Shown piece by piece: positions 11,916 through 22,896 of a stretch of DNA of 64,000 nt. Each line of letters begins with the position of its first letter. The stretch's first letter is position 1. Source of the DNA: Psococerastis gibbosa (Eukaryota; Arthropoda; Insecta; Psocodea; Psocidae). A program made the position numbers and the translations under genes. The notes under the pieces are model-generated. The model had not been told where the DNA came from, made no database searches, and saw only the letters and a list, made by a program, of their open reading frames with translations. The stretch is taken from positions 16,802,001 to 16,866,000 of the forward strand of contig OZ020485.1 in the NCBI GenBank assembly GCA_963971405.1, in the 5' to 3' direction.

Positions 11916-13264
11916 ACAGAATAAGGATAAAATAGAAGGGCTACTGACATAGCCCGCCTTAATTTATTCAAAAGAGCGCAGTCTCGTTTCTGGTAGCGGA
12001 ACTAGTGACACTACGTTAGACATTTATGTTCATTTTATTGATAATATTAAGAACAAAAACGTTTTCTAATTATTTTCGAATATAAACTGCATTTTTTGAT
12101 TATATAAAAATATATTAATTTTAAAAGTGGCTTACTGACTTGTTATTTGACGGATGCACATGAATAAATAAACAAATAAACAATCAATCGCCATGCCATT
12201 CGAATTTCGATTTCGGCATTCGGCCATTATTCGACAAATTAGGTGCATGGCCAATTGAATATTGATTTCATTAATTATTTTGCTTCGTATTTGTTGCAAT
12301 AACCAAGCAGGTAGCAAGTAGGCACTGTTAAAATGTAACCTAGGCCCTAACTTACTGTCGGTATATAATTTAAGGCTTCTCCATCAATGATGGAAAGAGA
12401 AGGCGTATGCCAAATTCTGAGAAATGGCAAGAATAGGGCTATTAGTAGACCGAAAGATATGCTGAAAAAGTTAAATGACTAGAAATAATTATTAGCAAGT
12501 GGTTAGGCCCTGCTTGATATATGGACGTGGTAGGCTAGTAGGCAACTAGCTGATACGGTGGAGGCGAGGTTGCTACGCTGGGGAGCTGAAGAAACCCTGG
12601 CAGACAGGCAAAGGAGCCACCAGTTCAAAGCTGGGTTGAAAACTGCCGAAATAACTTAAGCTAGGGGGAAAGCGTCTGGTATGGAATCGGCATGTTCAAT
12701 GGTGAGGTGACTCATCCCCTGGAAAAGGATGAGGAGATTGTGGTACCAGGAAATAGGAGAAGCGGAGATGACGCTGCCGAGAAACATCCAGACTGGTGTG
12801 GACCAACTCACATTCACGCACCGTCATTTAGATGGCTGTAGAAGCGCCAATGCCGGAATACCTTCCCCCTTAGGGGATAAGAAGAGGAAAAATTAAAGCA
12901 TCAAAACGTCCTATAGAATATTTTCGTGGTCTACCAAATTACTTTACATAGATTTTATTCACTATATAGTGTTAGACTTAACATGCATAAGTGTATGAAA
13001 AGATTGAAGTTTTGCATTGTCAGAGTTCAATATGGAATATCACTGCTGCAATTATAAGTTAAGGTGATGGTATAGCTGAATTTCAGTGAGGTTGCATTTA
13101 AATTAGCTAATATTTGGAAATATTTTCACTTAAAAATTTATTTAAGAAAAGTAGGATAATTTGAATACTGGCGGGAAACAGACAGCGCCTCTCGTTTCTG
13201 GTAGCGGAACTGAGGTTGGCCGTATTGGATAAATCAAGTTTTTAACATGGAGTGACATCCCCCT
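11916..13264. mobile_element. Insertion nested in the mariner 5' untranslated region, 10-bp target duplication
   Basis: GGCATCAAGC occurs at 11906-11915 and again at 13265-13274. Removing one copy plus the sequence between restores a continuous mariner leader, so this is an insertion with a 10-bp target duplication. Near both ends lies a 22-bp direct repeat (11982-12003 and 13190-13211), which could be the footprint of a second insertion inside the first (12004-13189). No transposase or reverse transcriptase motif was recognised inside. A GC-rich part at about 12540-12880 has no clear identity. A 9-11 bp duplication is typical of Mutator-like elements, but no long terminal inverted repeats were seen, so the class is open. 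Confidence 0.65.
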
Positions 13265-13328
13265 GGCATCAAGCCGTAGTCGAGTGAACATCGTACCTGC
13301 GCTAGTTTAGTTTTTGTGGCAGTTTGAA

Positions 13329-14471
13329 ATGTGTGCTGCAATAGAAAATCCCGCCAAATGTGAAGTGCGTGCCGTTATAAGGTTTTTTACAGGCAAAGGA
13401 TACTCTGCAGCCGCTATTCATCGTGAGCTTTGTGCCGTGTACGGACCAAAAGTTATGAGTGAAGGAGTTGTCCGTGAATGGGTACGTTTATTTAAAAGTG
13501 GACGAGAAAACGTTCATGATGAAGAGAGGAGTGGTAGACCATCATTGGTGACTGACGAACTCGTTCAGACAGTTGATGCAAAAGTTCGTGAAAATCGACG
13601 TTTCACAATGGCGGAGTTGTCAACTGATTTTCCACAGATTTCTAAGACTCTTTTGTACGAGATAGTGACAGCAAGATTGGGTTACCGTAAGTTCTGTGCA
13701 CGATGGGTGCCCAAACTTCTTACCGACCACCACAAAACTCGAAGAATGGCCTCTGCATTAGACTTTCTGTCACGTTATGAGGACGAAGGAGAACCATTGT
13801 TAAACAGAATCGTGACCGGTGACGAAACCTGGATTAAGTACGTGAACCCTGAGACAAAAGAACAATCAAAGATGTGGGCACATTCAGATTCGCCTACCAA
13901 ACCAAAAAAAGCCCGGCAAGATTTTTCTGCCAGAAAACTGATGGCAACGGTGTTTTGGGATGCCAAAGGGGTGTTGTTGGTTGAATTCATGGAACGTGGG
14001 ACGACCATTAATCAAGACGTGTACTGTGAACCACTAAAAACATTACGACGGGCTATACAGAACAAACGCCGTGGTATGCTGACTTCCGGTATCGTTTTTT
14101 TGCACGATAACGCCCGTCCTCACTCTGCTCGCAGAACAACAGCCCTTCTTGAGTCCTTCAAGTGGGACGTTTTCAACCATCCACCTTACAGCCCAGATCT
14201 GGCGCCAAGTGATTATCACCTCTTCATGCATATGAAAAAATGGCTCGGGTCCCAGCGGTTTGATGACGACGAAGAGCTCAAAGATGCGGTCACAGGCTGG
14301 CTCAATGCACAAGCGGGTGATTTTTATGCACAAGGAATTTCAAAGCTTGTGAAGAGATACGATAAGTGCCTCAATCGTTATGGAGACTATGTCGAAAAAG
14401 AGTGCAAAGATGTATATATTAAAATATTTTTACTTAACATTGTGTATTTTTTTCAATCAACCGGAGGTTAG
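13329..14471 (+). CDS. Mariner transposase, apparently intact, DD34D
   Basis: This is a cut-and-paste transposase of the mariner family. The frame can be read from 13314, but the first ATG is at 13329. The N-terminal half holds the paired helix-turn-helix DNA-binding region (CEVRAVIRFFTGKGYSAAAI onward), then WVPKLLTDHHKTRR, the linker motif diagnostic of mariner. The catalytic residues are the Asp of TGDETW, the Asp of FLHDNARPH and the Asp of SPDLAPSDYHLF. The last two are separated by 34 residues, the D34D signature. The protein is 380 residues, slightly longer than the usual 345 because of an extended C-terminus running into the right terminal repeat. No stop or frameshift is seen, so the gene could be functional. 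The nested insertion lies upstream of the start and may have removed its promoter. Confidence 0.92.
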   Translation: MCAAIENPAKCEVRAVIRFFTGKGYSAAAIHRELCAVYGPKVMSEGVVREWVRLFKSGRENVHDEERSGRPSLVTDELVQTVDAKVRENRRFTMAELSTDFPQISKTLLYEIVTARLGYRKFCARWVPKLLTDHHKTRRMASALDFLSRYEDEGEPLLNRIVTGDETWIKYVNPETKEQSKMWAHSDSPTKPKKARQDFSARKLMATVFWDAKGVLLVEFMERGTTINQDVYCEPLKTLRRAIQNKRRGMLTSGIVFLHDNARPHSARRTTALLESFKWDVFNHPPYSPDLAPSDYHLFMHMKKWLGSQRFDDDEELKDAVTGWLNAQAGDFYAQGISKLVKRYDKCLNRYGDYVEKECKDVYIKIFLLNIVYFFQSTGG

Positions 14472-14490
14472 TTTCTGAACGGCCCTCGTA

Positions 14491-16059
14491 TATTTGAGTC
14501 CGGCGCCAGAACAGTTTTAGAGTTCTGCCACACGGGGAGCCAGTGTTTGGATTCTGGAAGAATAAATGATGAGCGTGGAATGTGAAAATAATAAAGTTAA
14601 TACGAACTTAAGATGTTATTTTTGCTTTCCAATTTATACGTAGTATAAGGAAAGCTTTGTGATGGTCGAAATTTTCGATTCCGAGATTTCAACGGATTTA
14701 CACGTTTTGAGGTCCCAGGAACCCAAAAAAGTGGTTTTTACAAAATGTCTGTCTGTCGGTCTGTCTGTCTGTTCGTCGATTTCCGGGCAAACTACTCAGT
14801 GGATTTGAGTGAAATTTGGCATGTAGGTTCACAAAAATCATACCTCGGGACCATTTTTTTTTTTTTTGGCTAACTCAATTTGGGGGGGGTTTTATTTTCA
14901 AAAAACTCCAAAAAAACGTCTAAAAAAATTATTTCTCAAAAACGGCTCCAACGATTTCTTTTAAATTCACATATATTGTAGTTGTTATTAATGTTGACAA
15001 AATGCGGGGGGTCGCTTGCCCCTTGATAGTTTGCTTCTGGGGGTAAAAAAATAAAAATAACTAAATTTTAATGAAAAAATGACTAAAAAATGCGAAACCT
15101 TTCTATCGATGATTTCTACCTTCAAGCATGTTTTAGGTGTTAAATTGAGTAACGAAACCGGATAGGTTGCTTTCCCAAAAAAATATTTGGTTTTGCCCAA
15201 AAAATTATTTTTTGAAAAAAATTATAGAAAATTCGCGCTCAAATGCATTGCATGCCCTGCCATTATTGCTGTGTGGTAATTAATGTGTTTGTTTGACCTA
15301 TCGAGAATTTACCTCACTTCCAGTGACGTCAGGTGGACAACCGCCGCCCCCCCCCCCCCCCCGAGATATCGGAAATTTAACCATAGGAAAAATATTTGCC
15401 ATAAAATTACTAATTTTCTCTATCTAATAATTTTGATAAATTGGAAAGCATGTTCGAGTGAACTCGGACCGGTTCTTTTATAATTACTATCAAATCATTA
15501 GGCTACAAATGTTACATGGCGCTGCGGACAGGATTTGTTTTACCTGTATCGTCTATGAATAAACCTACTGTAATAAAACAGCCAGTACTGTTAGGTTAGT
15601 ACAAGTTATTAACTCACAAAGTGTAGCCTATTCACTTTCCCCAACCTGGCGGTCGATGAACCGCCATATCACGGACGCTAATAATAGCTAGTTTTCTACT
15701 AAAATAAACAGACTTTACGCATGAATATGCCATGTATAGGATGGCATTTGTCACTATTACGTTGGAAATTAATTTAAAATGCCGACTTTAAATGCTTTTT
15801 GACTAGCTACAAAAAAATCAATAACTAACATAATTGATTTAGGGAAGTTCGGACCACTGTTCTTGATAAAATCCCGTATTTCTCATTTAACAATATATAC
15901 TTACTTACGTGTATGACTTTATTAAATGTTGATATTCATGTGTACTTTCACTATAAATCATTGTTAATATGAATTTTCATAAAAGTCAAGAGCTAGAAAA
16001 CTTCCTAAGGGCAAATTGGAGCTACTCCGATCGCAGTCACCCCACTCCGCGTTTTTTGT
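14491..16059. other. Non-coding sequence with an interspersed repeat and simple runs
   Basis: No gene supported. It contains the repeat at 14650-15045, a poly(C) run (about 15347-15362) and A/T-rich sequence. Short open frames here show no motif. Confidence 0.5.
14650..15045. repeat. Interspersed repeat family, copy 1
   Basis: It contains a TGTCTGTC-type short tandem stretch (about 14744-14775). Phrases such as GTGAAATTTGGCA, TTGGCTAACTCAAT, CTCAAAAACGGCT and CCCCTTGATAGTTTG recur in the same order at about 28868-29088. The two copies are diverged, with indels. No coding capacity was recognised. Confidence 0.65.
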
Positions 16060-16215
16060 ATAAAAACCATTTTTACAGGAAATGTCAATTCTAGAGCCGT
16101 CTAAAATATTCATTAAATTATCAGAAATGCTCCTCTACATTTCGATATATGACATGTGGCCTTCACTAACACTAATTGGTTAGAGTTCTTGAACTCGTTC
16201 GTCGGGACAACCACC
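16060..16215 (-). repeat. Interspersed repeat R1, minus-strand copy
   Basis: Read on the minus strand it gives GTCCCGA, then GAAGGCCACATGTCAT, then CGAAATGTAGAGGA and a GGCTCTA segment. The same order occurs on the plus strand at 50296-50436 and 56430-56573, and in weaker form at 42735-42840. No coding capacity. Confidence 0.6.
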
Positions 16216-16551
16216 CTATCACTTTTTGTACGAATCAAATTCAATTATTGTGGCTAACATATCATTTATCAAAATGTGTTGTTCTCCAGATATTATTGAC
16301 AGCTCTGTTCTTCTCTTTCTTCTTTCTTTTCCTTGTCCAGTATTCCCTGGACAAGGAGCATATATTACAAAAATACAATACATAATAATAACATCCCGCA
16401 TCCCCAAGCAAGCGCTTATTTGGGACAAAAGACTCATACAGTGCTGCTAAACAAGGCTTAATCATTTATTTTTGTTATTTATTTATAATGTTTATTTTAT
16501 TTTTATTTTTATTTTAACTTGTTATTTTAATGTCAGTTTTTATTATTATAA

Positions 16552-18495
16552 TTAACTCCCATTGACCAGCCATCTTTTTATACCCGCTTTTAACTCACCC
16601 ATCTGTTTAAATTTTTTCATTTGGGGGGGAAGTTCATTTAATATCTTTGGTATAAGTACTTTGTTTAATCTCTCTCCATATTTGTTATATGTTATCTCAA
16701 ACTTAAGCTTTTTTGGGTTTCTTGTATTATACTTCCCTTTATCATCTATTTGGTACTCTTTTTTAAAATAGTTATCTCTTATTAATTTATACTTGAATAA
16801 TTTTGTTATTGGCAAAATGCTAGCATGTTTGAATTCTTCGTCGTATTCTTTGTATTTCTTGTTAATTTTATTTGATAACATGTTTTTTATTATTCGCTTT
16901 TGTATCATTTCTAATTTGTAGGTGTATTTATTTCTATCTTTGAAGTATACTGTTATACCGAAGCTTACTATGGATTCGACCAGGGCGTGGTACGCTAATT
17001 TAATGGTTTTAAAAGGTACTCCATATTTTAATCGTGCCAAAGCCGCACTCCCTGAGCGTAGTCGTTTGCATAGTCTTTCTATGTGGTTTTCCCACGTCAT
17101 TCTACTGTCAATTTGCAGACCTAGGTACTTATGCTCTTCTACTACTTCAATTTTGTCTTCGCATTTACAATTTTCTATTTTTATTCTGTGCAGGCAATCG
17201 TGTGTATGGAATAAATATTTGTTTTTTATTTGCAAAGGTCCCCTGTTTCGTATGTGCATGATTTTGGTTTTTTTGCTATTTATAGTTAGTCCGAGGTCGT
17301 GTGAGAGTGCCTGCAGTTTTCTTATGGCGAGGTTCATGTGTACAGTCGCCTCATTGATATCTTTGTTTGCTATTACTAGCGCCATATCATCGGCGAACAT
17401 AAATGTTTGAATTCCCGTTAGCAGGGACTGCAATTTATTCGTTGTTATGATATACAGGGTTGGACCGATTAAACTACCCTGGGGTACACCAGACTCCCAG
17501 TTTAGTGGGTGGCAAGTTTCATCGTGCAACTTGACTGTAGCTGAACGAGCGTATAAGTAATTTGTGAACCAGCTTTTTTCATCTCCCCCTATTCCGATTT
17601 GCTGTAGCTGCTCTATTATGACGTCATGGGGTAAAACATCGAAAGCCTTGGAGTAGTCTATAAACAAAACAAGAAGGTTATTATTCAAATAGAGTTGGTT
17701 ATTTACGTACTCACTAAAGTCAGAAAGGCACTGCTCAGCGCTTTTATTCTTCTGAAAACCGTACTGCTTGTCATTTATTAACTTACTTTTGTTTAAGTAT
17801 GTTACTAACTGACCATGAACGGCCTTTTCCATTACTTTCTCTATTGTATTTAATATACATATAGGCCTGTAGTTTTTCGGGTCATTTTGTTTTCCGCCTT
17901 TAAAGATAGGTCTTATTATTGCTACTTTCATTTCGTCTGGGATTTTCCCTTCCTTAAAAGATTTATTTATTATGTCAGTGATGATTTTTGTAAGTTCTTT
18001 ATTGCTTTTCAGGTCTTGCATTCTAATCGTGTCTGAACCTGGCGATTTTTTTGTGTTCAAGCCATCAATAATTTTTTGGACTTCATGACATGTTATTTGT
18101 TTAAATTTGAAAACCGCGTCGCTTTTATTTTGTGAGTTTATTTTGGTTATTGGCCATTTGCAGCCTACACACAGCTTTTGTATTTCTTCCAGAAAAGTAG
18201 ATAAGAATAGATTTGCAGTGCCCCGAATATTTTGTTTTGATTTTTCCACCAAGAAATTTTTGTCAATGCCGTCTTCAATACTTTTATTTTTTTTATTACC
18301 GGTTAGTCTATTTATTACTTCCCACATTTTAGATGTATCATTTTTCGCGTTTTTAAGTTCATTGTGGATTGATCTACATTTTGCTGCATTTATAATTTTT
18401 GTAGTGATGTTTCTTTGTTTAGTATATCTTTCTCTTAACAGTAAGTTTTTTTTGTTTTTTTTTCCATTTTTTGAATAGTTTGTCCCTTTTCGCAA
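16552..18495 (-). pseudogene. LINE ORF2, reverse transcriptase part
   Basis: This is the RNA-dependent DNA polymerase of a non-LTR retrotransposon. Motifs seen in order are KKSPGSDTIRMQDL, IIRPIFKGGKQNDPKNYRPI, the palm motif LFIDYSKAFDVLPHDVI, SGVPQGSLIGPTLY and the catalytic FMFADDMALV, followed by the thumb and C-terminal region. The 647-codon frame is open throughout. Its first 25 codons repeat, in a shifted frame, the last codons of the endonuclease frame, so the two were one ORF2 separated by a small indel in A-rich sequence. No RNase H domain follows, in line with CR1/jockey-type elements. Confidence 0.88.
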
Positions 18496-19540
18496 TAGCT
18501 ATTTTTACCTTAGGTGTAACCCAAATGCTTTCTCTCTTTTCACGGTTCCCTTTCGTGATTTTTGCCTTTTTATATATGTTTTTAAATGTTGTTATTACTT
18601 TATTATACATATCATTCAGATTATCTTCAGAACTAAATGAATTTTCCGAAGCTAGTAAGGCTTTTAAGAGGGGTTCATTGTATTTTTTAACCTTTTTTTT
18701 ATTCTCATGAAGTTTTATTTTTTCATTCATTTTTAGGTCTATTACTATCGGATAGTGATCAGATATTTTCAATTGCAAAACTGCGGAATCCGTCGCATTT
18801 ATGCCTTTAATGAAGCAGTGGTCAATGCATGACGTCTGCAGTGTTTGCTCTCTAAAGTGTTCTCGTGTTATTGTATTTATACATTGTTTGTAACCGTTTG
18901 CTATCAATAAGTTTAAATAATCTTCTTTCTTTTTAGTTTTTTTGATGAGGCATAAATTAATATCGCCAATAATGATTGATTTTCCCTCAATTTTATTTTC
19001 AATTATTTGACACAGATCAGTTAAAAAACGATCCACTGACTTATGCAGTCTATAGATTGACATGAAATTTATACTTTTTTGATTTTCAAAAGTTATTTTT
19101 AAAAATACCTTTTCCATTGAATCATATAATTCACCAGATAATATTTCTTCACACCCCCAGTTTTTCCGTACATAGACCATTATTCCTCCCCCTGCTTGTT
19201 TTGTCCTGCAATAAAAGGAAGTATTGTAGTTTACCAATTTATATAACTGTGTTTCGTGCGGTTTTAGGTCCGTTTCGCACAGGGTTATGACATCTGGGTT
19301 TAGTTGATCTTTTATAATGAGAAGTTCATTGTAGTGTTTTTTTAAGGATTTGATATTTAGGTGCAAAATTCTTAGGTCGCATTTTTTTGAGTTAAACGAT
19401 GTATCCCTTTCAAGATCATATATTCGTCGACTGAAAAATTGTTCGTAACCCCTTATGTTAAATTGATTTGCCTTTTTTAAGGTGCAACTATCGTTTTTTA
19501 TCGAGTACCGGTATGTTTCTGCAGCACTGTATGATAAGTC
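18419..19540 (-). pseudogene. LINE ORF2, apurinic-type endonuclease part
   Basis: This part encodes the endonuclease that nicks target DNA. Motifs include LRILHLNIKSL (first strand, active-site Asn), VITLCETDLK (catalytic Glu), IIIGDINL (Asp/Asn pair), then SCIDHCFI and the C-terminal SDHYPIVIDL with the catalytic His. The first ATG is at 19366, but the frame is open upstream to a stop at 19541-19543, and the LRILHLN motif begins upstream of that ATG. The true start of ORF2 is therefore probably near 19540, just after ORF1. The frame ends at 18419, where it has shifted relative to the reverse transcriptase frame. Confidence 0.85.
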
Positions 19541-19572
19541 CTACAAGGTATCTAGTTGCTTTTCATTCTTAA

Positions 19573-20418
19573 TTAAAATCGGTCGGGATCCTTCTTCCTC
19601 CCGTACGTAGATCCTTCCGTTGATGCACCATGCGAATTTATAGTCTTTTTCTTTCGCTTCTTTTTTGCTCTGTATAGCAGTTCATTGTTATATTTTGTGA
19701 GACTCTCGTTTATGTATATTCTGCTTGCTCCTCCATCCCCTAGGACATCTCCTTGGCTTATTTTAATTTTTCGTTTCGACAAGATGAGGTTTCGCTTTTT
19801 CCGGGACGATAGCTCAACTATAATTGGCTTCGGTTTGCTTGTATTCCTTGTGGGGATCCTGTGGTAACCCTCAATGTCTTCTTCTTCTATTTTCACGCCT
19901 ACTACAGAAGCTACTTTTATGATTTTGTTTTGCAGGGATTGGTCAGATTCTCCTTGTTCTTCTTTTAGATTGTGAATTTCCACGTAATTTCCCCGATAGT
20001 GCTGTTGGAATTCGTGTAGTTCGTCCTGTAGTTCGGTTATTTCTCCATCTCTTTTTTTAATTTCTTCCCGTAAGGCAGCAACGATGTTGTGGAAGCTCAT
20101 AATTAATTTTTCAGTTCGCTTTTGCCCCTTCATAATTTGGTCTAGTTTCTCCTCAATACTCAGCTGCGAGTTTGTTTCTTCGTTTTCTGAATCTGATTCT
20201 TGGTTGGCCTCGATTTCGGTATCAGTTTCGGGTTTTTTCTTTCTTTCTCTACAGGTTATGCACACCCATTTCTTTTTCTCCGCTTCTGACTTGCCTCTGT
20301 ACGTTCTTATTGATAAGTTGGAACATTCTAGGTGATATGTGCCATTGCATTTTCCGTAGCATGTAACTAGCGTAGCATCTGGCCCAATATTATCGCCGCA
20401 TCTCTTACACGTCTTCAT
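19573..20418 (-). CDS. LINE ORF1 protein with PHD-type zinc finger
   Basis: This is the nucleic-acid-binding ORF1 protein. The frame runs to 20520, but that first codon is GTG; the first ATG is at 20418 (MKTCKRCGDNIGPDA). A PHD-like finger follows (CKRCGDN, CYGKCNGTYHLECSNL, WVCITCRERK). Next comes an acidic linker, a probable coiled coil (IEEKLDQIMKGQKRTEKLI to ELQDELHEFQ), and a C-terminal domain with VVGVKIEEEDIEGYHRIP and SRKKRNLILSKRK, resembling the FP-protein-like domain common in insect LINE ORF1s. The frame is uninterrupted and lies immediately upstream of ORF2. Confidence 0.78.
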   Translation of the reverse strand: MKTCKRCGDNIGPDATLVTCYGKCNGTYHLECSNLSIRTYRGKSEAEKKKWVCITCRERKKKPETDTEIEANQESDSENEETNSQLSIEEKLDQIMKGQKRTEKLIMSFHNIVAALREEIKKRDGEITELQDELHEFQQHYRGNYVEIHNLKEEQGESDQSLQNKIIKVASVVGVKIEEEDIEGYHRIPTRNTSKPKPIIVELSSRKKRNLILSKRKIKISQGDVLGDGGASRIYINESLTKYNNELLYRAKKKRKKKTINSHGASTEGSTYGRKKDPDRF

Positions 20419-20544
20419 TTTACAGTGAGGACAATTGAGTAAGTGCAAGTTGAGGTTTGTGTATACTAGCCTAGTAGTTATAATATCTGTGGACAGGTCC
20501 TGACAGTTCGCTGTCTTCACTATAGTTCAATTGCAGCACTATGA

Positions 20545-21456
20545 ACAGTAGTAACTGTCTGTGAAGCTCATCTACCTATTTTTTATTGCTGTGTCCAATA
20601 TTTTTTGTATTTTATTGGTACCTGGATGCTTGTGTGTGGTCTTGGTTAACTTTTCCTTCCAGTATCACTTCAGGTATGGTAAAATTTCTCACTTAAAAAC
20701 TGAACCTAGGAGTTGGAAATAATAATAATAATAATAATAATAATTATGTGTTTTTTACAACTTAAAGCAGTCTGCTCTATGGTAGACAGGAAGTGTCAGC
20801 AGAAAAATATTATCGCTCATTGTCTATGATTTAAGAATGTTTTTGTTTACATTATGAAAAACTTTTGTAATTTTTGGTTAAACTTGAAATAGGCTATTTA
20901 TAACATTCATTATTTTATATCCGAGAAATCTTTAACCCTAATAAATGGAATATTATTATAATATAATGGAATTGAAATATTCTATAGAAATTAAATATAG
21001 CCTATCAAGATAACAAAACCACTCAACAAGCTCTAGGATTGATATTTCATTATATATTAGATTTGTACACTTGCATGACTTTTCCAACTACGATTGCCTC
21101 ATCTGTAATCTAATGGTACCATTACCTTAATACTTGAAAGAGCCCCGAGCGGCCCGGCCACGCATACAAAAACTTTGAATTAAGCATTACAACATGGAAT
21201 AGACTCACCCATTTTGGCACCATCAACTGCTCATCGCCCTGGGCTGTGCACCGCACGGCTATCTCTGCAGAGAAGGCTCCAATAATCCTGGTGCCGGAAG
21301 AAAAAAGAGTACAGAGCAACCGCAAATCGTTCTGGACTATGATGGCTACGATGAGGCACCCCCACTAATCTTGAGGGTAGAGAAGGTGACCCTTCCTTTA
21401 GCAACAAACAAATCGATATATATAACAAAGCGGTTAGAGGTCGGGCGTAAAATATA
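20545..21456. other. AT-rich non-coding stretch
   Basis: No gene supported. It holds the AAT microsatellite at 20718-20744 and short open frames without motifs. Confidence 0.45.
20718..20744. repeat. (AAT)n microsatellite
   Basis: About nine uninterrupted AAT units are visible. It lies to the right of LINE ORF1. Confidence 0.9.
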
Positions 21457-21742
21457 CGAGGTGTTCAAAATATAACGGGAATTATAAAATTTCACGGGTT
21501 AGGAGAGTCCGATTGTCAAAGTTGTTTTTTTATTATGTTGATATTCATTCCCCTGAAGTGAGATACAATTTTGGCTAACCCAAAAATCGAGTTTGAGAAG
21601 TGTTTCGACGATTGGAAGAAGCGCTGGCATACGTTCACAATATCGAATGAAAACTATTCTAGTGGCGACAACATTAATGTAGACGAATGACTAAATATTT
21701 TTTCAAAAAACGAAAATTCCCGGTATTTTTTAACACACCTCG
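21457..21742 (+). mobile_element. Internally deleted mini-mariner
   Basis: The left end CGAGGTGTTCAAAATATAAC and the right end form an imperfect inverted repeat, flanked by TA at 21455-21456 and 21743-21744. Inside, one frame reads FEKCFDDWKKRWHTFTISN and ends NINVDE plus stop, the C-terminal end typical of mariner transposases. At about 286 bp nearly all of the transposase is deleted. Its family differs from the intact mariner at 11809-14488. Confidence 0.75.
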
Positions 21743-21831
21743 TATATCATATGGAAAGCTAGATCATGGCCCCAAGGAAAATTATTTACTATGGAATTAC
21801 ATTGTATATCTATCTCGGTACCTACCTATAA

Positions 21832-22717
21832 GGCGTATTTTGTTACACGAATATTTTACATTTGAACACAAATCCGTATTAGAAGTTGGACCAATCAGGG
21901 AACAGGAGGAAAAGAAGCGAAAAATGTAACAAAAAACAAAATGAGCGTATTGTGATCTTCAGATATTATATTCCAAGCAGTAGACATGAATTCAAATTAA
22001 AGGCGCCAAAAAAAATTTGAAGAAAATAAATTATATCAATATCACCCATTATTAAAAATAACTTAAAACAACTAACTAAAAAAAAATAAAGAACCAGTAG
22101 AAATTGGGCTGATGGGCCGTGGTTGATTTGAAAGTTGAATATGGAAGTTGACTTTCATATCGACTATGGACCATCAGCCCATTTTCTACTGATTATTCAT
22201 ATGCCTTTGCAGTTACATCTTAAAAAATAAACCCTATAAAAAGTCACACCAACAGCATAAAATTAACCATTAACACGTTAGTCATCACAAATCCAAAATG
22301 TCAGCGTAGGCCGTAAAAAATTTTTGTAAGCCAAAATCGAGGCAAAACTAGAAAAACTTATCAGGAAAAAAAATTAATATCTGATCTACCTCCCGAGCTG
22401 GGTTGAAATATTATTGAATATATAATACTAATCCAGCAGCCTGATCGAGGCGATTATAATACCGGGGTTAAATAAATACCCTAGGATTATAACTGTAAAC
22501 AAACAAATTTTGAATAGCACTTTCCATTACAAAATTATCTTGTTTACATTTTTATTACCAGGGGATTAAATAAATACCGGTATTATAATCGCCTCGATCA
22601 GGCTGCTGATCACTAATCCGGATTAAGAATCGAACATTTAATACGCTGCGCCCCCTTTGGTAACAAAATGCACCAAATCACGAAATCCAAATTCGCATTC
22701 GTGTAACAAAATACGCC
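21832..22717. mobile_element. MITE-like element, family A, copy 1
   Basis: Terminal inverted repeats start GGCGTATTTTGTTACACGAA and end with its complement. The body matches the copy at 23946-24656 almost base for base in long blocks. It holds an internal hairpin (about 22094-22192), in which CAGTAGAAATTGGGCTGATG pairs with a downstream complement. A further small element is nested at 22434-22608. No transposase is encoded, so mobility would depend on another element. The flanks are TATAA-like on both sides. Confidence 0.8.
22434..22608. mobile_element. 175-bp MITE nested in family A copy 1
   Basis: The ends are a near-perfect inverted repeat of about 32 bases beginning CAGCAGCCTGATCGAGGCGA, with an AT-rich centre. 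The sister element at 23946-24656 lacks this segment at the same point, which shows it is an insertion. ACTAATC is found on both sides, close to the ends, as a possible target duplication. A fragment of the same family lies at 44499-44534. Confidence 0.78.
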
Positions 22718-22896
22718 TATAATAATTGATAAATAGGAAAGCATGTACCGGTACTTTTGAAATATGTTCGAAGAATAAAAATTGGGTGTGTGGTTGTGAC
22801 TACACGGTAGAAGTGAAACTTCACCAATCAATTGTAACCAGAAAAACATTCCGATAACTGTAGACGCGACTAGGCGTGGTAGGGGTACACGTCTAA

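Larger units (their letters stand above)
11809..14488 (+). mobile_element. Mariner element with TA target duplication, interrupted by a nested insertion
   Basis: Terminal inverted repeats of 27 bases lie at 11809-11835 and 14462-14488, differing at one position. They begin CGAGGGCC and are flanked by TA on both sides (11807-11808 and 14489-14490), the Tc1/mariner target site. The transposase gene occupies the right half. The element is about 2.7 kb, twice the usual mariner size, because about 1.35 kb is inserted upstream of the gene (11916-13264). Without it the element would be about 1.3 kb, normal for mariner. Confidence 0.92.
16447..20540 (-). mobile_element. Near-complete non-LTR retrotransposon (CR1/jockey-group-like)
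   Basis: ORF1 (PHD finger, coiled coil) and ORF2 (endonuclease plus reverse transcriptase) lie in order on the minus strand, with a short AT-rich 3' untranslated region of A-rich repeats left of 16552. Exact ends and target duplication could not be placed. The ORF1 type suggests a CR1- or jockey-related clade. The only obvious lesion is a frame change within ORF2 near 18440-18470. Confidence 0.8.

Noticed and set aside
16922..20366. Several plus-strand frames (162, 123, 83 codons and shorter)
   Set aside because: They are antisense shadows of the LINE ORF1 and ORF2 on the minus strand.
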